Positions 1 through 10,829 of a stretch of 64,000 nt of DNA are shown here, piece by piece. The stretch covers positions 53,726,192 through 53,790,191 of the forward strand of contig CM070711.1 in the NCBI GenBank assembly GCA_036346275.1. Direction: 5' to 3'. Origin of the DNA: Otatea glauca. Its lineage: Eukaryota; Streptophyta; Magnoliopsida; Poales; Poaceae. Below the pieces are notes generated by a model. That model ran no database searches. It was not told where the DNA came from and was given only the letters and a program-made list of their open reading frames with translations. The position numbers were made by a program, and so were the translations under genes. Position 1 is the stretch's first letter. Each line of letters starts with the position of its first letter.

Positions 1-250
1 TTAGCTGGTACATTAATATCTGGTGATGTCGAATGTTGTATTGCTCATGATATATTGCATCGTAACAGGGGAGCAATGATGCAGTGTCCACTTAGATAAT
101 TTGCAGCGAATCATGCGATGATATTATCTTCAAGTGCCACAAACTTTGTTCCCCTAATGCTTACATACATACAAACACAAAGAACCTACAAAATCAATTT
201 TTCATTGCCACGATGGCTAACCAAAAAAAATTCCATCCTTCTTCTAGCCA

Positions 251-397
251 CTAAGGTACTGGGACATTCGACAACCTTAGCCAGCGCATGTTTAGCAGCT
301 TCCTGAGCGCTGCTGTGCTCTCTCACTTAGTTAACCTCTCATGGCGGTTGGCACCGCTGATGGCAACGTAATAATCTTCAATCGGCAGAATCCAAAG
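251..397 (+). pseudogene. RAE1: RAE1 pseudogene exon (blades around LRYWDLRQP to NPQ)
   Basis: The frame ending in NVIIFNRQNPK reads back through PLMAVGTADG, QLPERCCALS and RYWDIRQP, matching the family order. Codons at 278-280 (TAG), 293-295 (TAG, expected Gln) and 332-334 (TAA, expected His) are stops. The donor is GTAACT at 398. The ATG at 341 lies inside the exon and is not a start. The 5' end of the exon is uncertain because similarity fades left of 251. Confidence 0.8.
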
Positions 398-1138
398 GTA
401 ACTTATATTATCTTTTGTGATGCTATAGATGGTTTGGGTTGTATTCGGGTTATGTACATGGATGCAGTGGAGGAGCTGTACACAGTTTATTTTTATGTAG
501 TGTTTACACATTCTATTTTCTAACTCAACTACTTGCTACTATAATTTAATGTCCACGTAGGGACTTTCTGACTTTTCCTAAGTCTACTTTTGCCTCTCTT
601 TTTTTTGGTGTTATTACATCTTACATGACAATGATATTGTTTCATTAAAGTACTCTTACCCTAGTGAGTAAATTTTCAATATTACCATTTCCCTTGCATA
701 CAGTGCCTCAGTTCATTTTATTTTCAACGAGTCAAGTGTTTTCAGTGGTTGTCTAAAAAAAGTGTTTTCAGTGGTATGTGAAATGGATTGAGACGTTGAG
801 CAAATAGTTTGCCCCTCTTTGTTGCTGATAGGTTCGAGAATTTGAAACTGCGATATACCTGTCATGGTTAGAATCTCTCAATCGTGTAGGTGTTAGGTTT
901 CCCATTCCTCATGTGACGAATATTTAGTTGGAGTAAAAGATAGGTACGGATGAAAATTGACAAGGACATATCTTTTAACTTTGAGAGTAAATAAGCAATG
1001 AATTGCTATTGCTTTTGTCTCATCCGATTGAATTTTCATGTGTTTATCACTGCAATAATGTATGTATATACACACACACACATCTCACAAGATCTAAATG
1101 TTATTTGCACATTTGACATCCTCATTACCTTTTAACAG

Positions 1139-1204
1139 GCTGAATTTATGAGGATTGTCACCTTTGAAACTCCAGACGAATTTCCTGATCAACAAGGATT
1201 TTTG
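1139..1204 (+). pseudogene. RAE1: RAE1 pseudogene exon (EFKRI..FPDQQGFL segment), internally shortened
   Basis: Between an AG at 1137-1138 and a GTAATG donor at 1205, 22 codons read AEFMRIV...FPDQQGFL. The family has about 27 residues here; the SPLKYQTRC part is replaced by a shorter, garbled stretch, consistent with small deletions that left the ends recognisable. Confidence 0.8.
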
Positions 1205-1309
1205 GTAATGCCACTTTTTTTGTTTGATCCAAATGTGTGGTCCCATTTGCTGGTTTCTTCCAATGACTTTAGCTCTTCCATTTACGCTATCTCTGTGGTT
1301 AACTAGTAC

Positions 1310-1639
1310 TGTAACACACTGGTCTAAATTTCGCTCAATATCCAGCTCACCCATAAGGCGGACCCGTGCACACATAGTACCCTGTTTACACTTTTGTCCT
1401 AGTTTCGTGTAAAAGGGTTAATCCGGAGGTGCTATGTTTGGACTCAACAGACATTATATACACATAGTACCATGCTTACACTTTCGTTCTCGTTTCGTGT
1501 AAAAGGGTTAACGCGGAGGTGCTATATTTGGACTCAACAAGCATTATATACTACTATAACTCACTTTAGACAAGCAATGTGGGACTAATCTCACCACTGC
1601 TCCACATGAGCCTTAACTTTAATGGGCCAGGGTATTATA
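1310..1639 (-). repeat. TRIM 3' LTR with internal 90-bp tandem duplication
   Basis: 330 bp versus 239 bp for its partner. The difference is a 90-bp direct duplication (1371-1460 and 1461-1550), each copy starting CACATAGTACC and containing GTGTAAAAGGGTTAA. Confidence 0.85.
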
Positions 1640-1850
1640 TTCAACTCCCCTTAAGGGCTGATACTCTTGGTAGCACACCGTATGCACGGCAGATGCTCAG
1701 AACCACCCCTCAGTACACGTTCGTGTGTCCAGTGCCGGTACATGTGTAATGCCGTGTGTTGACTTCGGACCCACACGTGCCATGCGACATATGACCACAC
1801 CCCTGTCCCACACGTGCCAGTGCAGCAAAGTTTGATACTCTGATACCAAC

Positions 1851-2089
1851 TATAACACTCTGGCCCAAATTTCGCTCAATGTGCTAGCCCACCGTGGGGT
1901 GGACCTGTATATGCATAGCACACCACCTACTTTTACGTCTTCACTTCATATAAAAGGGTTAACCTATAAGTATTATGTTTGATCCAACATGCATTATATA
2001 CTACTATAACTCACTTTAGATAAGTAATATGAAGTTAATCCCACCACCACTTTACATGAGCCTTTACATTAACAGGCCGAGGTATTACA
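1851..2089 (-). repeat. TRIM 5' LTR (minus-strand orientation)
   Basis: 239 bp, ending in TATTACA at 2089 next to TSD AGTAC. It shares the CTGGCCCAAATTTCGCTCAA and AAAAGGGTTAAC blocks with the other LTR. Its inner terminus is mutated (TATAACAC instead of TGTAACAC). Confidence 0.83.
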
Positions 2090-2094
2090 AGTAC

Positions 2095-2780
2095 ATACAC
2101 CTACATTCTATCCTGAGCAAAATAGTCAAAGGTCCAACTAGGTGTTGTGTGCCTAACTTCAAATGTGCCCACGAATGGCCTCCAATCAAAACATAAAAAA
2201 ACTCTTTAACCTTAGAATTTGATTCCTACTAAAACATACAGGTCCTAAATTTAAATTGATATTTAGTTTTACTGTTACATAAAACAAGTAAATGCAATAA
2301 GTATTTCCCCAAGTACTTATTAGAACTGTCGTGAGTGCTGTGTTGATTTTGTCACCATTCAATTGTCAAGAGTGCAAGGTGGCAATTGTTATATAATCAC
2401 TCAATTTATCTCTTGTACAATGGTACATCTGCAAAATCCACCCTTTTAGAATTGTTTAAGTCTTTAAAACAACTGACCTTGCTATGAGAAATTCTGCTAA
2501 TTACTCATGGCATGTTCTATTATTCTTGGTGAAAGTGAAACCATTTCTCCGTATATGTCAAATAGTCCATAGAATTTGTTGACCTCACTCTGTTCTCCGT
2601 TGTACACTTTATTCCTTGTTCTTTTTCATTTGATACCAGTTGTCAACTGCTTCTGTTTTGTGCTTTAGTTTGGCTTACTTGTTTGAAGCCATTACATTAG
2701 TGCTCTTTGTGATAGCAGATAAAAGGTCAATTATTTATATTTTTGTTAAAAATTTGGTCAACCTATAACTTGTTTTGAAG
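2095..2780. other. Intron sequence of RAE1 pseudogene, nothing else recognised
   Basis: AT-rich, no long ORF and no repeat that I can define. The other intron stretches, 398-1138 and 3214-3847, are equally featureless apart from a short (AC)n run at 1069-1083. Confidence 0.6.
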
Positions 2781-2905
2781 GTTGGATCTATAGAAGGACG
2801 AGTTGGCGTTCATCATGTGGATCTCAGCAAAGCAAAAGCTGTACATTCAAATGTCACCGTGATGTAACTGAGATATACTCAGTTAACTCATTGAGCTTTC
2901 ATCCT
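2781..2905 (+). pseudogene. RAE1: RAE1 pseudogene exon (GSIEGRVGVHH..SLSFHP), frameshifted
   Basis: The acceptor is TTGAAG|G and the donor GTAAG at 2906. The first 19 codons read VGSIEGRVGVHHVDLSKAK; the remainder, CTFKCHRDVTEIYSVNSLSF, is in another frame. Exon length is 125 nt, not a multiple of three, whereas the canonical segment preserves frame. A small net deletion near 2840 explains the shift. Confidence 0.85.
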
Positions 2906-3135
2906 GTAAGATCCTTTCTATAATATTTTATTTAAATGTTTTTGTTAGCTACTTCCTGAGATTGTAGGAAGATTCTTGACCCCAGATGGAAGACATTGAA
3001 TACTTCTTTTTCAAGCTGTGTATGTCTATTCAAATTCTAATATCTGAATGCTTGCCAATTGGCTTAGGATCAATGATAATCATCAGCTCTCTTCAACTTA
3101 GCAATTTTAATTGTCATGCTATGCATTCCATCCAG

Positions 3136-3213
3136 GTGCACCATACATTTGCCACTGCGGGCTCTGATAGAGGTTTCAACTTTTGGGACAAGGACAGTAA
3201 ACAAAAACTGAAG
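3136..3213 (+). pseudogene. RAE1: RAE1 pseudogene exon (FATAGSD..FNFWDKDSKQKLK)
   Basis: 26 codons between an AG at 3134-3135 and a GTCTAT donor at 3214. The open frame VHHTFATAGSDRGFNFWDKD is a nearly canonical WD-repeat strand set. This is the best preserved exon. Confidence 0.87.
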
Positions 3214-3847
3214 GTCTATTTTCCCTTTTGATTCTTTTAAGTTGTTTCTCCCATTCTCCATCAGTGCAGAATATTTATTGCCATGCTTTTAACATATATT
3301 TTCAACGCGATTCACTGTGTGAAACTGAGTACGAAAAATTCGTAATGCAATAGCTACACAACATTGATGTAAGATGCTGTTGTGAACCAGTAATACCTTA
3401 CTGATGTCCTCATGCTGCCAATTCTGTAGTTGAAAAGTCAGATTGATCTCTACAAGAAACCTTAGCCTGGAAAACACAAAATATGTTGAAGTTGTACACA
3501 ACTCAAGTTCTATGTTGGTGAACTGTGAAACTTGTCATGCCTGTTAAAGGTACTTCATTTTCTTATGAGATAAATTAAGTAACCCCTTCACTGAGTGTGC
3601 TAATCTGCTATGCTATGTTTTACTTTGTGCTTCGTTTTATGCCTTGTTTGGTAGCAAAGAATTGTAAAATTATATGCTTATTGTTAACAGATCCATACAA
3701 TGTTTTTATTAACGAACAGAGAAAAATGTGTTCAGTATATTTAAATTCGCTTTGCCAAACTGTTCAGTGTTCAGAGCCTTTAAATACAGACTTTTCATTT
3801 TACTGTTTAAAGATGTACCTTTGATTTGTTTTTTTTTTCTTTTACAG

Positions 3848-3919
3848 GCTTTTAATAAGTGTCCATCACCCATCACATGCAGTACATTCAATCAGGATGG
3901 TTCCATAGTTGCTTATCCG
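3848..3919 (+). pseudogene. RAE1: RAE1 pseudogene exon (PITCSTFNQDGSIVAY)
   Basis: 24 codons between TTTACAG and GTAGGT. Family counterpart: PIPCSTFNNDGSIFAYA. The reading frame is open. The following intron contains Copia-1. Confidence 0.85.
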
Positions 3920-4065
3920 GTAGGTCATCTCTTGCTGTTGCTATCTGCACCAGAGCAAGTTGATAGATATGCATGACTGCTTTTGATTTTTTTGCTAGAT
4001 TTATTTGTTCTAGATTTTCATTCACCTGATCACCTCAGTAGGTAAATTCAATCAACAGTAGACAA

Positions 4066-4192
4066 GAGGGAGGGAGGGATAACTAATATTTCAGTGTTTA
4101 ATGCATGTGATACTGTTTTGGATGAATCATTTTCTGCTATGGATACATCAGGGAGGGAGGGAGACCTAATATTGCAGAATTTGAGTTTAATG
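4066..4192. repeat. Local tandem duplication at the Copia-1 target site
   Basis: The stretch GGGAGGGAGGGA, then CTAATATT, then TTTAATG occurs at 4066-4100 and again at 4151-4192. The second copy's continuation, CATGTGATACTGTTTTGGAT, is found right of the Copia-1 element at 14087-14106, matching 4101-4121. The duplication therefore predates the Copia insertion. Confidence 0.8.
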
Positions 4193-4342
4193 TGTTAGAC
4201 ATTATCCTAGTTGCCTTATATAAGAGATTGCTAGTCATGTCTAGATATTGCCTTATATAGGCTTTTCTTCTATACCCTCATGTACACATATATATATATT
4301 GGTCTATTGGCCTTATGTTCAATACAAGTGCTATTCATAACA
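4193..4342 (+). repeat. Copia-1 5' LTR
   Basis: 150 bp, TG...CA, with a TATA-like TTATATAAG at 4216-4224 and a second TTATATAGG downstream. It matches the split 3' LTR. Confidence 0.87.
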
Positions 4343-4343
4343 T

Positions 4344-4870
4344 GGTATCCCCGTGCACCATGTCTACTCGGCTTACGCGCGGTCATCTTCCGCCCGCACG
4401 CCGGCCCTCGACGCGCCCTTTGCCATCGACGACCTCGGCTGCACGTCGGCCCGCGCCCGGCTGCCTCTGTTCGGCCTTTGCGGGGCACACTTGCCTCGGC
4501 CGCCTTCGATCTTTGGCAGCGGCTTCGGCCGCCCTCCTGCCGCCAGCCTCTTTCGGCTCCAACCACTGGCCACTGTCGGCCCACGCCTCAGCGTGCCTGA
4601 CCTCCGGCCCTCGGCGCAACGCTGCTCACCTCCGCCTTGCCGGCCAGCACACGCCTGCCCGGAGTCCAGCACGCCTGTGATCGAGAGCTGACGTTTTGTT
4701 CGGGCGTGAATCCAATCAATCAGATTTAAGCCGGATTTAAGGGTTTCAGCCGAAAGAAAGAAAGAAAGGAAGAAAGAAAGAAAGGAGAAAAAAAAGAAAG
4801 ATCGTCATCTTCAGGTTCTTCGGGCACCGTCTTTGTTTCTCGTTGCCCGGTTATCTTCGATGGTATTAAT
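4344..4870 (+). other. Copia-1 untranslated leader: GC-rich block and (GAAA)n run
   Basis: 4370-4690 is strongly GC- and CpG-rich, unlike the surrounding AT-rich DNA, and opens overlapping Ala/Arg/Pro-rich frames on both strands that I do not regard as genes. A GAAA/GGAA microsatellite follows at about 4752-4800. Confidence 0.6.
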
Positions 4871-4891
4871 TATTGAGACTGGGTTCTCCAT

Positions 4892-5720
4892 ATGCGCTTT
4901 CACATGGGTGGTCAGCGTCTGTGGGAGTTTCTTACTAGCGAGCTATCATGTCCACCTTGTCCTGCTCCCCTTGCCACGCCTGTTATTCTCAAGGAGGCCG
5001 ATGATACTGCTCAACAGAAGACCTCCAATGACTATGCTGATGCTGTGGAGTCTTTTCAGACTAAATTTACTGCATACAAGATATGGATTGATGAAGATAC
5101 TCGTGCCTCCGCTATTTTGTTTGCTAGCATGGAGGTGCATCTCACTGGTGATATTTTCGCTTTGTCTTCGGCATAGTTGATAAGGCGCATCTTCGCGACC
5201 GTTATGAGTATGCTGGCAATTCTTTGTACCTTGCTATTGTGCGACAGGAGCAATCACTACAGTAGGGTGATTCTACTGTGGACGATTTCTGTGCACAGCT
5301 GTCTTCGGTGTAGCGTTAGCTTGATTCTCTTGGACTGAAGGTTTTTCGCACTTGCCAGTATTGTCAGTATTAGCACTCTCATTTGGAGCTTCGTCGCATC
5401 TACGACTTCCTGACGCATCTTCGGGCTGAGTTTGAGCAAATTCGTGTCCATCTGCTTGCTCGCCATCTCCGTGTGACCTTGTTGGAGGTTCTTGTAGCTA
5501 TTTGTATTGAGGAGACTCGTCTTCATGGTGCGAGTCTGCTAGTATCTACTTTAGTCCTAGCGATGCCTCGTGCTACTCTTCCACCAGTGGTGTCTACTCC
5601 AGTGTCGGCAACTGAGGATGGAGGGCTTCACTGCACCTATTGCAACAAGAATGGACATGTGGAGTAGTTCTGTTACCGGAAGAAGAAGGATCTTGCTCGT
5701 CGAGGTGGACACCCTTCTAA
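4892..5720 (+). pseudogene. Copia-1 gag (capsid/nucleocapsid), stop-interrupted
   Basis: One frame reads LWEFLTSELSCPP, FTAYKIWIDEDTRASA, then AHLRDRYEYAGNS and LRRIYDFLTHLRAEFEQIR, which is a Copia capsid. It ends in a nucleocapsid zinc knuckle CTYCNKNGHVE*FC (CX2CX4HX4C, about 5632-5673). Stops within the frame are all TAG, at 5263-5265, 5311-5313, 5317-5319 and 5665-5667, plus a TAG near 5174 and others around 5370. The family start is upstream of 4892; I could not fix it. Confidence 0.78.
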
Positions 5721-5966
5721 GGGCACTGGACTCTTGGGCGCCTCTCCTCAGCGGATATCTATTAGATATGACTCCACTCAGGAGATTCTTACGCTGCTAC
5801 GTCGCATGGCTGCCTCTACACCGACAAGTTCTGCTGGTTTTACTATTCAGGCATCCAGTGAGAGACCACCTTCCTCCTCATCAAGTATCACATCATAAAT
5901 TGTTGACTCTGGAGCTTCTTTTCATATGGTATCAGATCTACGAGTCTCCATTCCATTAGTCCTCTT

Positions 5967-8900
5967 TGTAAGATCGAGGATACCAACTAGAGGGGTTGAA
6001 TAGGCGGTTTTAAAATTTCTTTTCTAATTAACATTCTATGTCAAAACCTAAATAATATGCGGAAGCGATAAACTAAGGGTTTTGACAATTAAAGCCTAAA
6101 TTAACTAGGCTCACTAAGTGCACTAACTAATTATTTCTAACAATAATTTGTAATCCTAAAGACAATCAAGCTATCAATCAATTTAATATTATGAATATAA
6201 ATTGCTTGAATGTACATTAGCACAAGGAAGCAAACTACAAGGAGACATAATACTTTTTATCGTGGTGTTCGGAGACTTGCCAGTCTACCCTAGTCCACGT
6301 TGAGGTTAGCCCAAGTACATTTGACTAGCTCCACGAATTGAGTACCCACCTCGAATCCACTAGTGGTAGCTCTTTCCCCTCCGGGTAAGCGAGCTCCAAC
6401 CTTCACAAACTTCGTCAGGACTTTTTACAACCTTCGTTGAGAAGCTCACCGTGCACGACGCTGCTACGCCGTCTTGGTGTCGGCAAACACCAAGAGTGAC
6501 AAGTTAAGCCCTCTAGCTTGAACCTCATCAAGTACAACACATGTACAATGGTGATCACCAAGTGCAACACATGCACAAGTATCCTCCTCAAGTGCAACAT
6601 ATGCATAAGAGACTCTCAATCCACTTCCTAATTGCAACACATGCAATTAGGGCTCACTCTTAACCCAAAAACCAAATTGAAGAGTGCAACACATGCACAA
6701 CTCCTCCAAAATATCTCAAAAACACAACACAAACAAATGCCAACCCTTGGTATCCTTTTATAGCCCCCCACACGAAATCTAGCCGTTATGGGGCAAAACG
6801 GGTATTTTTTAGTAAACCCCGGTAATACCGCCTATGTAGGGCCGGCACTTGCTGGCCTCTGGCGCAACGGTCAGAAAACTAGCCGTTGCACAGACAGTTC
6901 GGCACTACCGCCTATGTAGGGTCAGTAGTGCCGGTCGGGCAGAGCCCAAAACATCCTCGATTGGAATATAACTATCGGCCTCATTGGGGCGGTAGTACCG
7001 ACCGAGCGGCAGTACCGGCTCCCATAAGCGGTACTGCCGGCCCAGCTGTACTACTGGCCTCAATAAGCGGTAGTGCCGACCACAGGGAGAAAACCATGTT
7101 TTTCATAAACAACTTTTCTCCAAACCCATTAAAGATTGATTCTTTGAGCTATGTGATGATCAACACATGATCAAGCAATTTGCAACACACATTTGCAAAC
7201 CCTATTCACATTCTCCAAAAAATCGCATTAAATCTCAACTTATTTGCAAAACACATTTGCAAATAAACATAGAACCTATGAGATCAATCCTCTAGCCATG
7301 TGATGATCAACACATGATCAAGTCAATTTCCAAAACACATTTGCAAACCCTATTCACATGCTCTAGGATCGAAACCCATAACCTCCAGCTCATTTGCAAA
7401 TAAAAATTTACTACTTAAAAGCAAACCTCGAGCCATGTGATGATCAACTCATGATCAAGTCAATTTGCAAAACATATTTGCAAACCCTATTCACATGCTT
7501 CAAGATAAGACTCAATTAAACCCACATTTTGCAAAAACTCATTTTGCAAAAACTCATTTTGCAAACACAAAGCAATAGCCTTGTGATGATCAACACATGA
7601 TCTCTAGCAATTTGTAAAATACATTTGCAAACTCTACTAGTCACAACTCACAAGCTAAGAATCCAATGCATGAGCTCTTTATTTGCAACACATGTAAATA
7701 TCTAGCTCAATGCAAACAACAACCAATAAAATCAAGTTGCATGAGCTCTCTCCTTTTGCAACACATGCAAAACTTAGCTACATGCAAAAATCAATAAATC
7801 GAATTGCATGAGTTATTTTCCTTTTTGCAACACATGCAAATCCATCGCTCTATGCAATGAACAATCACAAAATTCAATAAGAAGCAAGCATGAACTCCCT
7901 TATTTGCAACACATGCAAATACTTAGCTCATGCAAAATCCAACAAAGAGAGTGAGCTAGAGTGAACAGGATTGAGTTCATCAATACATGATGAAGCTCAA
8001 GCTAAATGACTCAACCACTCTTAATAGTACGACAACCTAACTAGCAACCCGGTCTCCCATCCAAACACCGAGACCGGTAAAAGACTAGGAACACATCCTT
8101 AGTCCTAGCTAGTTATATCTTTGCCTCTAGCGATCCACTTGGAGCTTTTATGATATCCAGTCATCTTCTCTTTAGAATCGAGTCTCCTTATTCTTGTTCA
8201 TCAACACATGATGAATCTTCTCTAGCTCCTTTCTTCACTTCGGGATCTCCTTTTAAGCTCATCAACACATGATGACCTCTTCTGCCCGATTCTATATCAT
8301 TGTTGGACTCAACCTACTTCACAACTCATGGAAGATTGTTAGTCCAATAAACATGGTTGTCTCAATCATCACTTGCACTCCATCAACACATAATGGAAGC
8401 CCCAAGATCGATTGAGCACAACACAAATCAATTTGAATGATTAATTGTGTCTTGAGTACTTTGATGCAACTAATGCTTCATTATACTCAAGAACTTTTCG
8501 TTTACCCTTAATCAACAAGAAACACCATCAACACATGATGAGGCATTCTTTGATGATTAAAAGATAAGCGAATCTCAATTTAAATTTTATTTAAATTGAT
8601 ATGAGTATATATAACTACACAAGTTTCATATACTCATTTTGATGGATTCTCAAAGTAAAGATCCAACATATTGGAGTTATGGAAAAGAATCAATACTCTT
8701 GAGACCGTCAACTATAGAATAAACTCCATTACATATGTGCATATAAATAATTGAACTTGGAATCAATATGCACATAATCAATCTTACATAGCATTTGAGT
8801 TTATTCTATATTTGCATGAGTATATTACAACTACACAAGTTATATATACTCAAAGGGTTGTTTGAAAGTCTTGATCCTTTATATTATTTGTCAAGAAGAC

Positions 8901-9233
8901 ATAGATCAATACTATTGAAATATTAAGTTAAATTATGAACTCTCCCTAGATGTGTGCATTCATGTAATATATGAAATTGGAAACATAATGTACATCTTTA
9001 ATATATAAGCAATAGAAGAGTTCATCCTTTAACTTGAATCCTAAGTATGCATTAAGATAATAGAGTGAATACGAGTGCATACCTTGGGTTTTTCATGTTC
9101 CATCCAAATTTGATAATAATAAGAATAAAGCTCAATAAACATGTTAGTCTTATAATGATTAGATTTATCATTAAACAATGATTAAGCATTAATCTAAAAG
9201 CAATCACCAAAACCAATGGAGCTTGAACTTACA
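5967..9233 (+). mobile_element. Solo LTR (3267 bp) nested in Copia-1 protease, motif-rich and non-coding
   Basis: Termini are TGTAAG...CTTACA with a perfect 5-bp TSD CTCTT (5962-5966 and 9234-9238). There is no coding capacity, primer site or polypurine tract, so it is best read as a solo LTR of an unidentified LTR element. It starts TGTAAGATCGAGGATACCAA and includes a block of CGGTAGTACCG-like motifs (6880-7080), then series of TTTGCAAACCCTATTCACATG units (7140-7600) and many AACACATG words. Orientation is arbitrary because the termini are symmetrical. Confidence 0.8.
7140..7600. repeat. Degenerate tandem repeat, about 120-150 bp units, inside the solo LTR
   Basis: Units contain TGTGATGATCAACACATGAT, then CAATTTGCAAAACACATTTG and AAACCCTATTCACATG. 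Four copies begin near 7149, 7300, 7435 and 7580. Confidence 0.72.
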
Positions 9234-9858
9234 CTCTTGCTACTCCTATCACTGTGCAGATCGTAGATAGTACTTTTCTTTCTGTTGTAGGATGGGGCAC
9301 TCTTTTGTCTTACTATTTTCATGTTTCCGCTGTTTCTCATGTTCCTAAACTGACTATACAGCTCATATCCATTGGTTAGCTCATTGATCATGGCTATCGT
9401 GTTATCCTCGATTCTGACTCTTGTTATATTCAAGATCGCCGCACGGGGTCTCTGGTTGGTACTGGCCCTCACCGCTGTGACTCTCAGCGTCTTTGGGAGC
9501 TTGATTGGCTTCTTCTTCCTTCCGCTGTTCTTGCCAGTCTCTTCCACTGCTTCGCCTCCGTTGCATCTTCTACCGGGTCATTTGCTTAGTGGCATCACCT
9601 TTTAGGACATCTTTGTGGATCACGTCTGTCTTATTTAGTTTGTCGTGGCCTTTTAGGATTTGTGTCTGATGATACTTCTTTAGATTGTGCGGGTTGTAAG
9701 CTTGGTAAGCATTATCCTTCCAGTGAGTCTGTATCTCAGCGTCCCTTTGGTCTTGTTCATTTTGATGTTTAGGGTTCGGCTCCTTTTGTTTCAAAAGAGG
9801 GTCATAAATATTATATTTTTTTATAGATGATTTCTCTCGCCACACCTGGATATACTTT

Positions 9859-10480
9859 ATGTCTTCTCATAGTGAGGTTTTATCCATTTATAAGAATTTT
9901 GCCACCATGATCAGTACTCAATTTGATTCTCCCATTTGTGTTCTTCGTGTTGACTCATCAGGAGAGTATCTTTCAGGAGCTCTTCGTGCTTTTTTTGCTA
10001 CACATGGCACTATTTCTCAATTTCCCTGTCCTGATACTCATGCTCAGAATAGTGTGACTGAGCGCAAGCATCGTCATCTTCTTGAGACAGCTCGTACTCT
10101 TTTACTTGCTTCCTTTGTTCCACCTTACTTATGGGCTGAGGTTGTTTCCATTGCCACTTACTTGATTAATATTTAGTCTTCTTCTGCTCTTTAGAGTGGG
10201 ATTCCAGTGGAGCGTCTTTGTGTCATGTCTCCTGATTATTCTAGTATTCGCCTCTTTGGGTGTGTGTGCTATGTCCTCCTTGCACCTCGTGAATGCACGA
10301 AACTGACCGCTCAGTCTGTTGAGTGCAATTTTCTCGGCTATAGTGCTGAGCATAAGGGATATCACTGTTGGGATCCTGTTGATCTACAGATGCGGATCTC
10401 TTGGGATGTTACTTTTGATGAGTCTCGTCTCTTTTATCCTCGTCCTTCTTCCACTCCAGCATCTCTTATCGAGCCACTTT
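9859..10480 (+). pseudogene. Copia-1 integrase core and C-terminal region
   Basis: The frame reads VLRVDSSGEYLSGALRAFFA, then PDTHAQNSVTERKHRHLLET and TLLLASFVPPYLWAEV, a Copia rve integrase core (D, D-G-E and E of the catalytic triad region). TAG stops at 10174-10176 and 10192-10194 stand where Gln is expected. It continues as RLFGCVCYVLL and NFLGYSAEHKGYHCWDP, the usual post-core segment. Confidence 0.85.
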
Positions 10481-10829
10481 CTTTCCTGACTTTTCTTGAT
10501 ACTCTAGTTGTCACTTTTCCTTCTCCACGGTTGGCGTCTCCTTCGCTGGTCTCTCCACAGGAGTCTTCACCTCATGTGCCTCCTCCAGATGTTTCTTCTG
10601 ATATTGTTCCTTCTTATCCTCTATACTACACTCGTCGTCCACGAGTTGAGGATTCTTCTGGTGTACCATCTTCTTTTGATGTGTCATCTTCTCTTGTTGA
10701 GTCACCTTCTTCAGTGCCTCCTCCTTGTTACGCTCTTCGCGATTGTCAGTCTATTCGGCCTCCTGAGTGCCTTGGCTTTGCTGGTGCAGTTCTTACCGAG
10801 CTGACTTCTTACTGCGATGCTATTAGTCA

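Larger units (their letters stand above)
1310..2089 (-). mobile_element. TRIM (terminal-repeat retrotransposon in miniature), complete with TSD
   Basis: A 780-bp non-coding element in a RAE1 pseudogene intron. Termini are TGTAACAC...GTATTACA and the flanking 5-bp duplication AGTAC is perfect (1305-1309 and 2090-2094). Direct repeats at 1310-1639 and 1851-2089 are LTRs. On the minus strand the 1851-2089 LTR is followed by TTGGTATCAGAG (1838-1849 region), a tRNA-Met primer site, and the other LTR is preceded by a purine-rich AAGGGGAG tract (about 1640-1655). The internal part is only about 210 bp with no ORF, so it must be mobilised by another element's proteins. Confidence 0.88.
5898..9855 (+). 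pseudogene. Copia-1 protease and start of integrase, split by solo LTR
   Basis: IVDSGASFHMV at 5898 is the aspartic protease active site (D-S-G). The sequence is cut at 5966 and resumes at 9234. Downstream, frames around 9400-9600 resemble the Copia PR-INT linker, ending LGSLIGFFFLP in a shifted frame. The HHCC and GPAP-like integrase entry region is badly decayed between 9600 and 9855. Confidence 0.7.

Noticed and set aside
4270..4691. Overlapping ORFs of 78-121 codons on both strands
   Set aside because: GC-rich leader of Copia-1; same compositional explanation.
6530..8560. Regularly recurring AACACATG words as a CRISPR-like array
   Set aside because: Spacing is irregular, flanks vary, the DNA is plant and it lies between LTR termini with a TSD.
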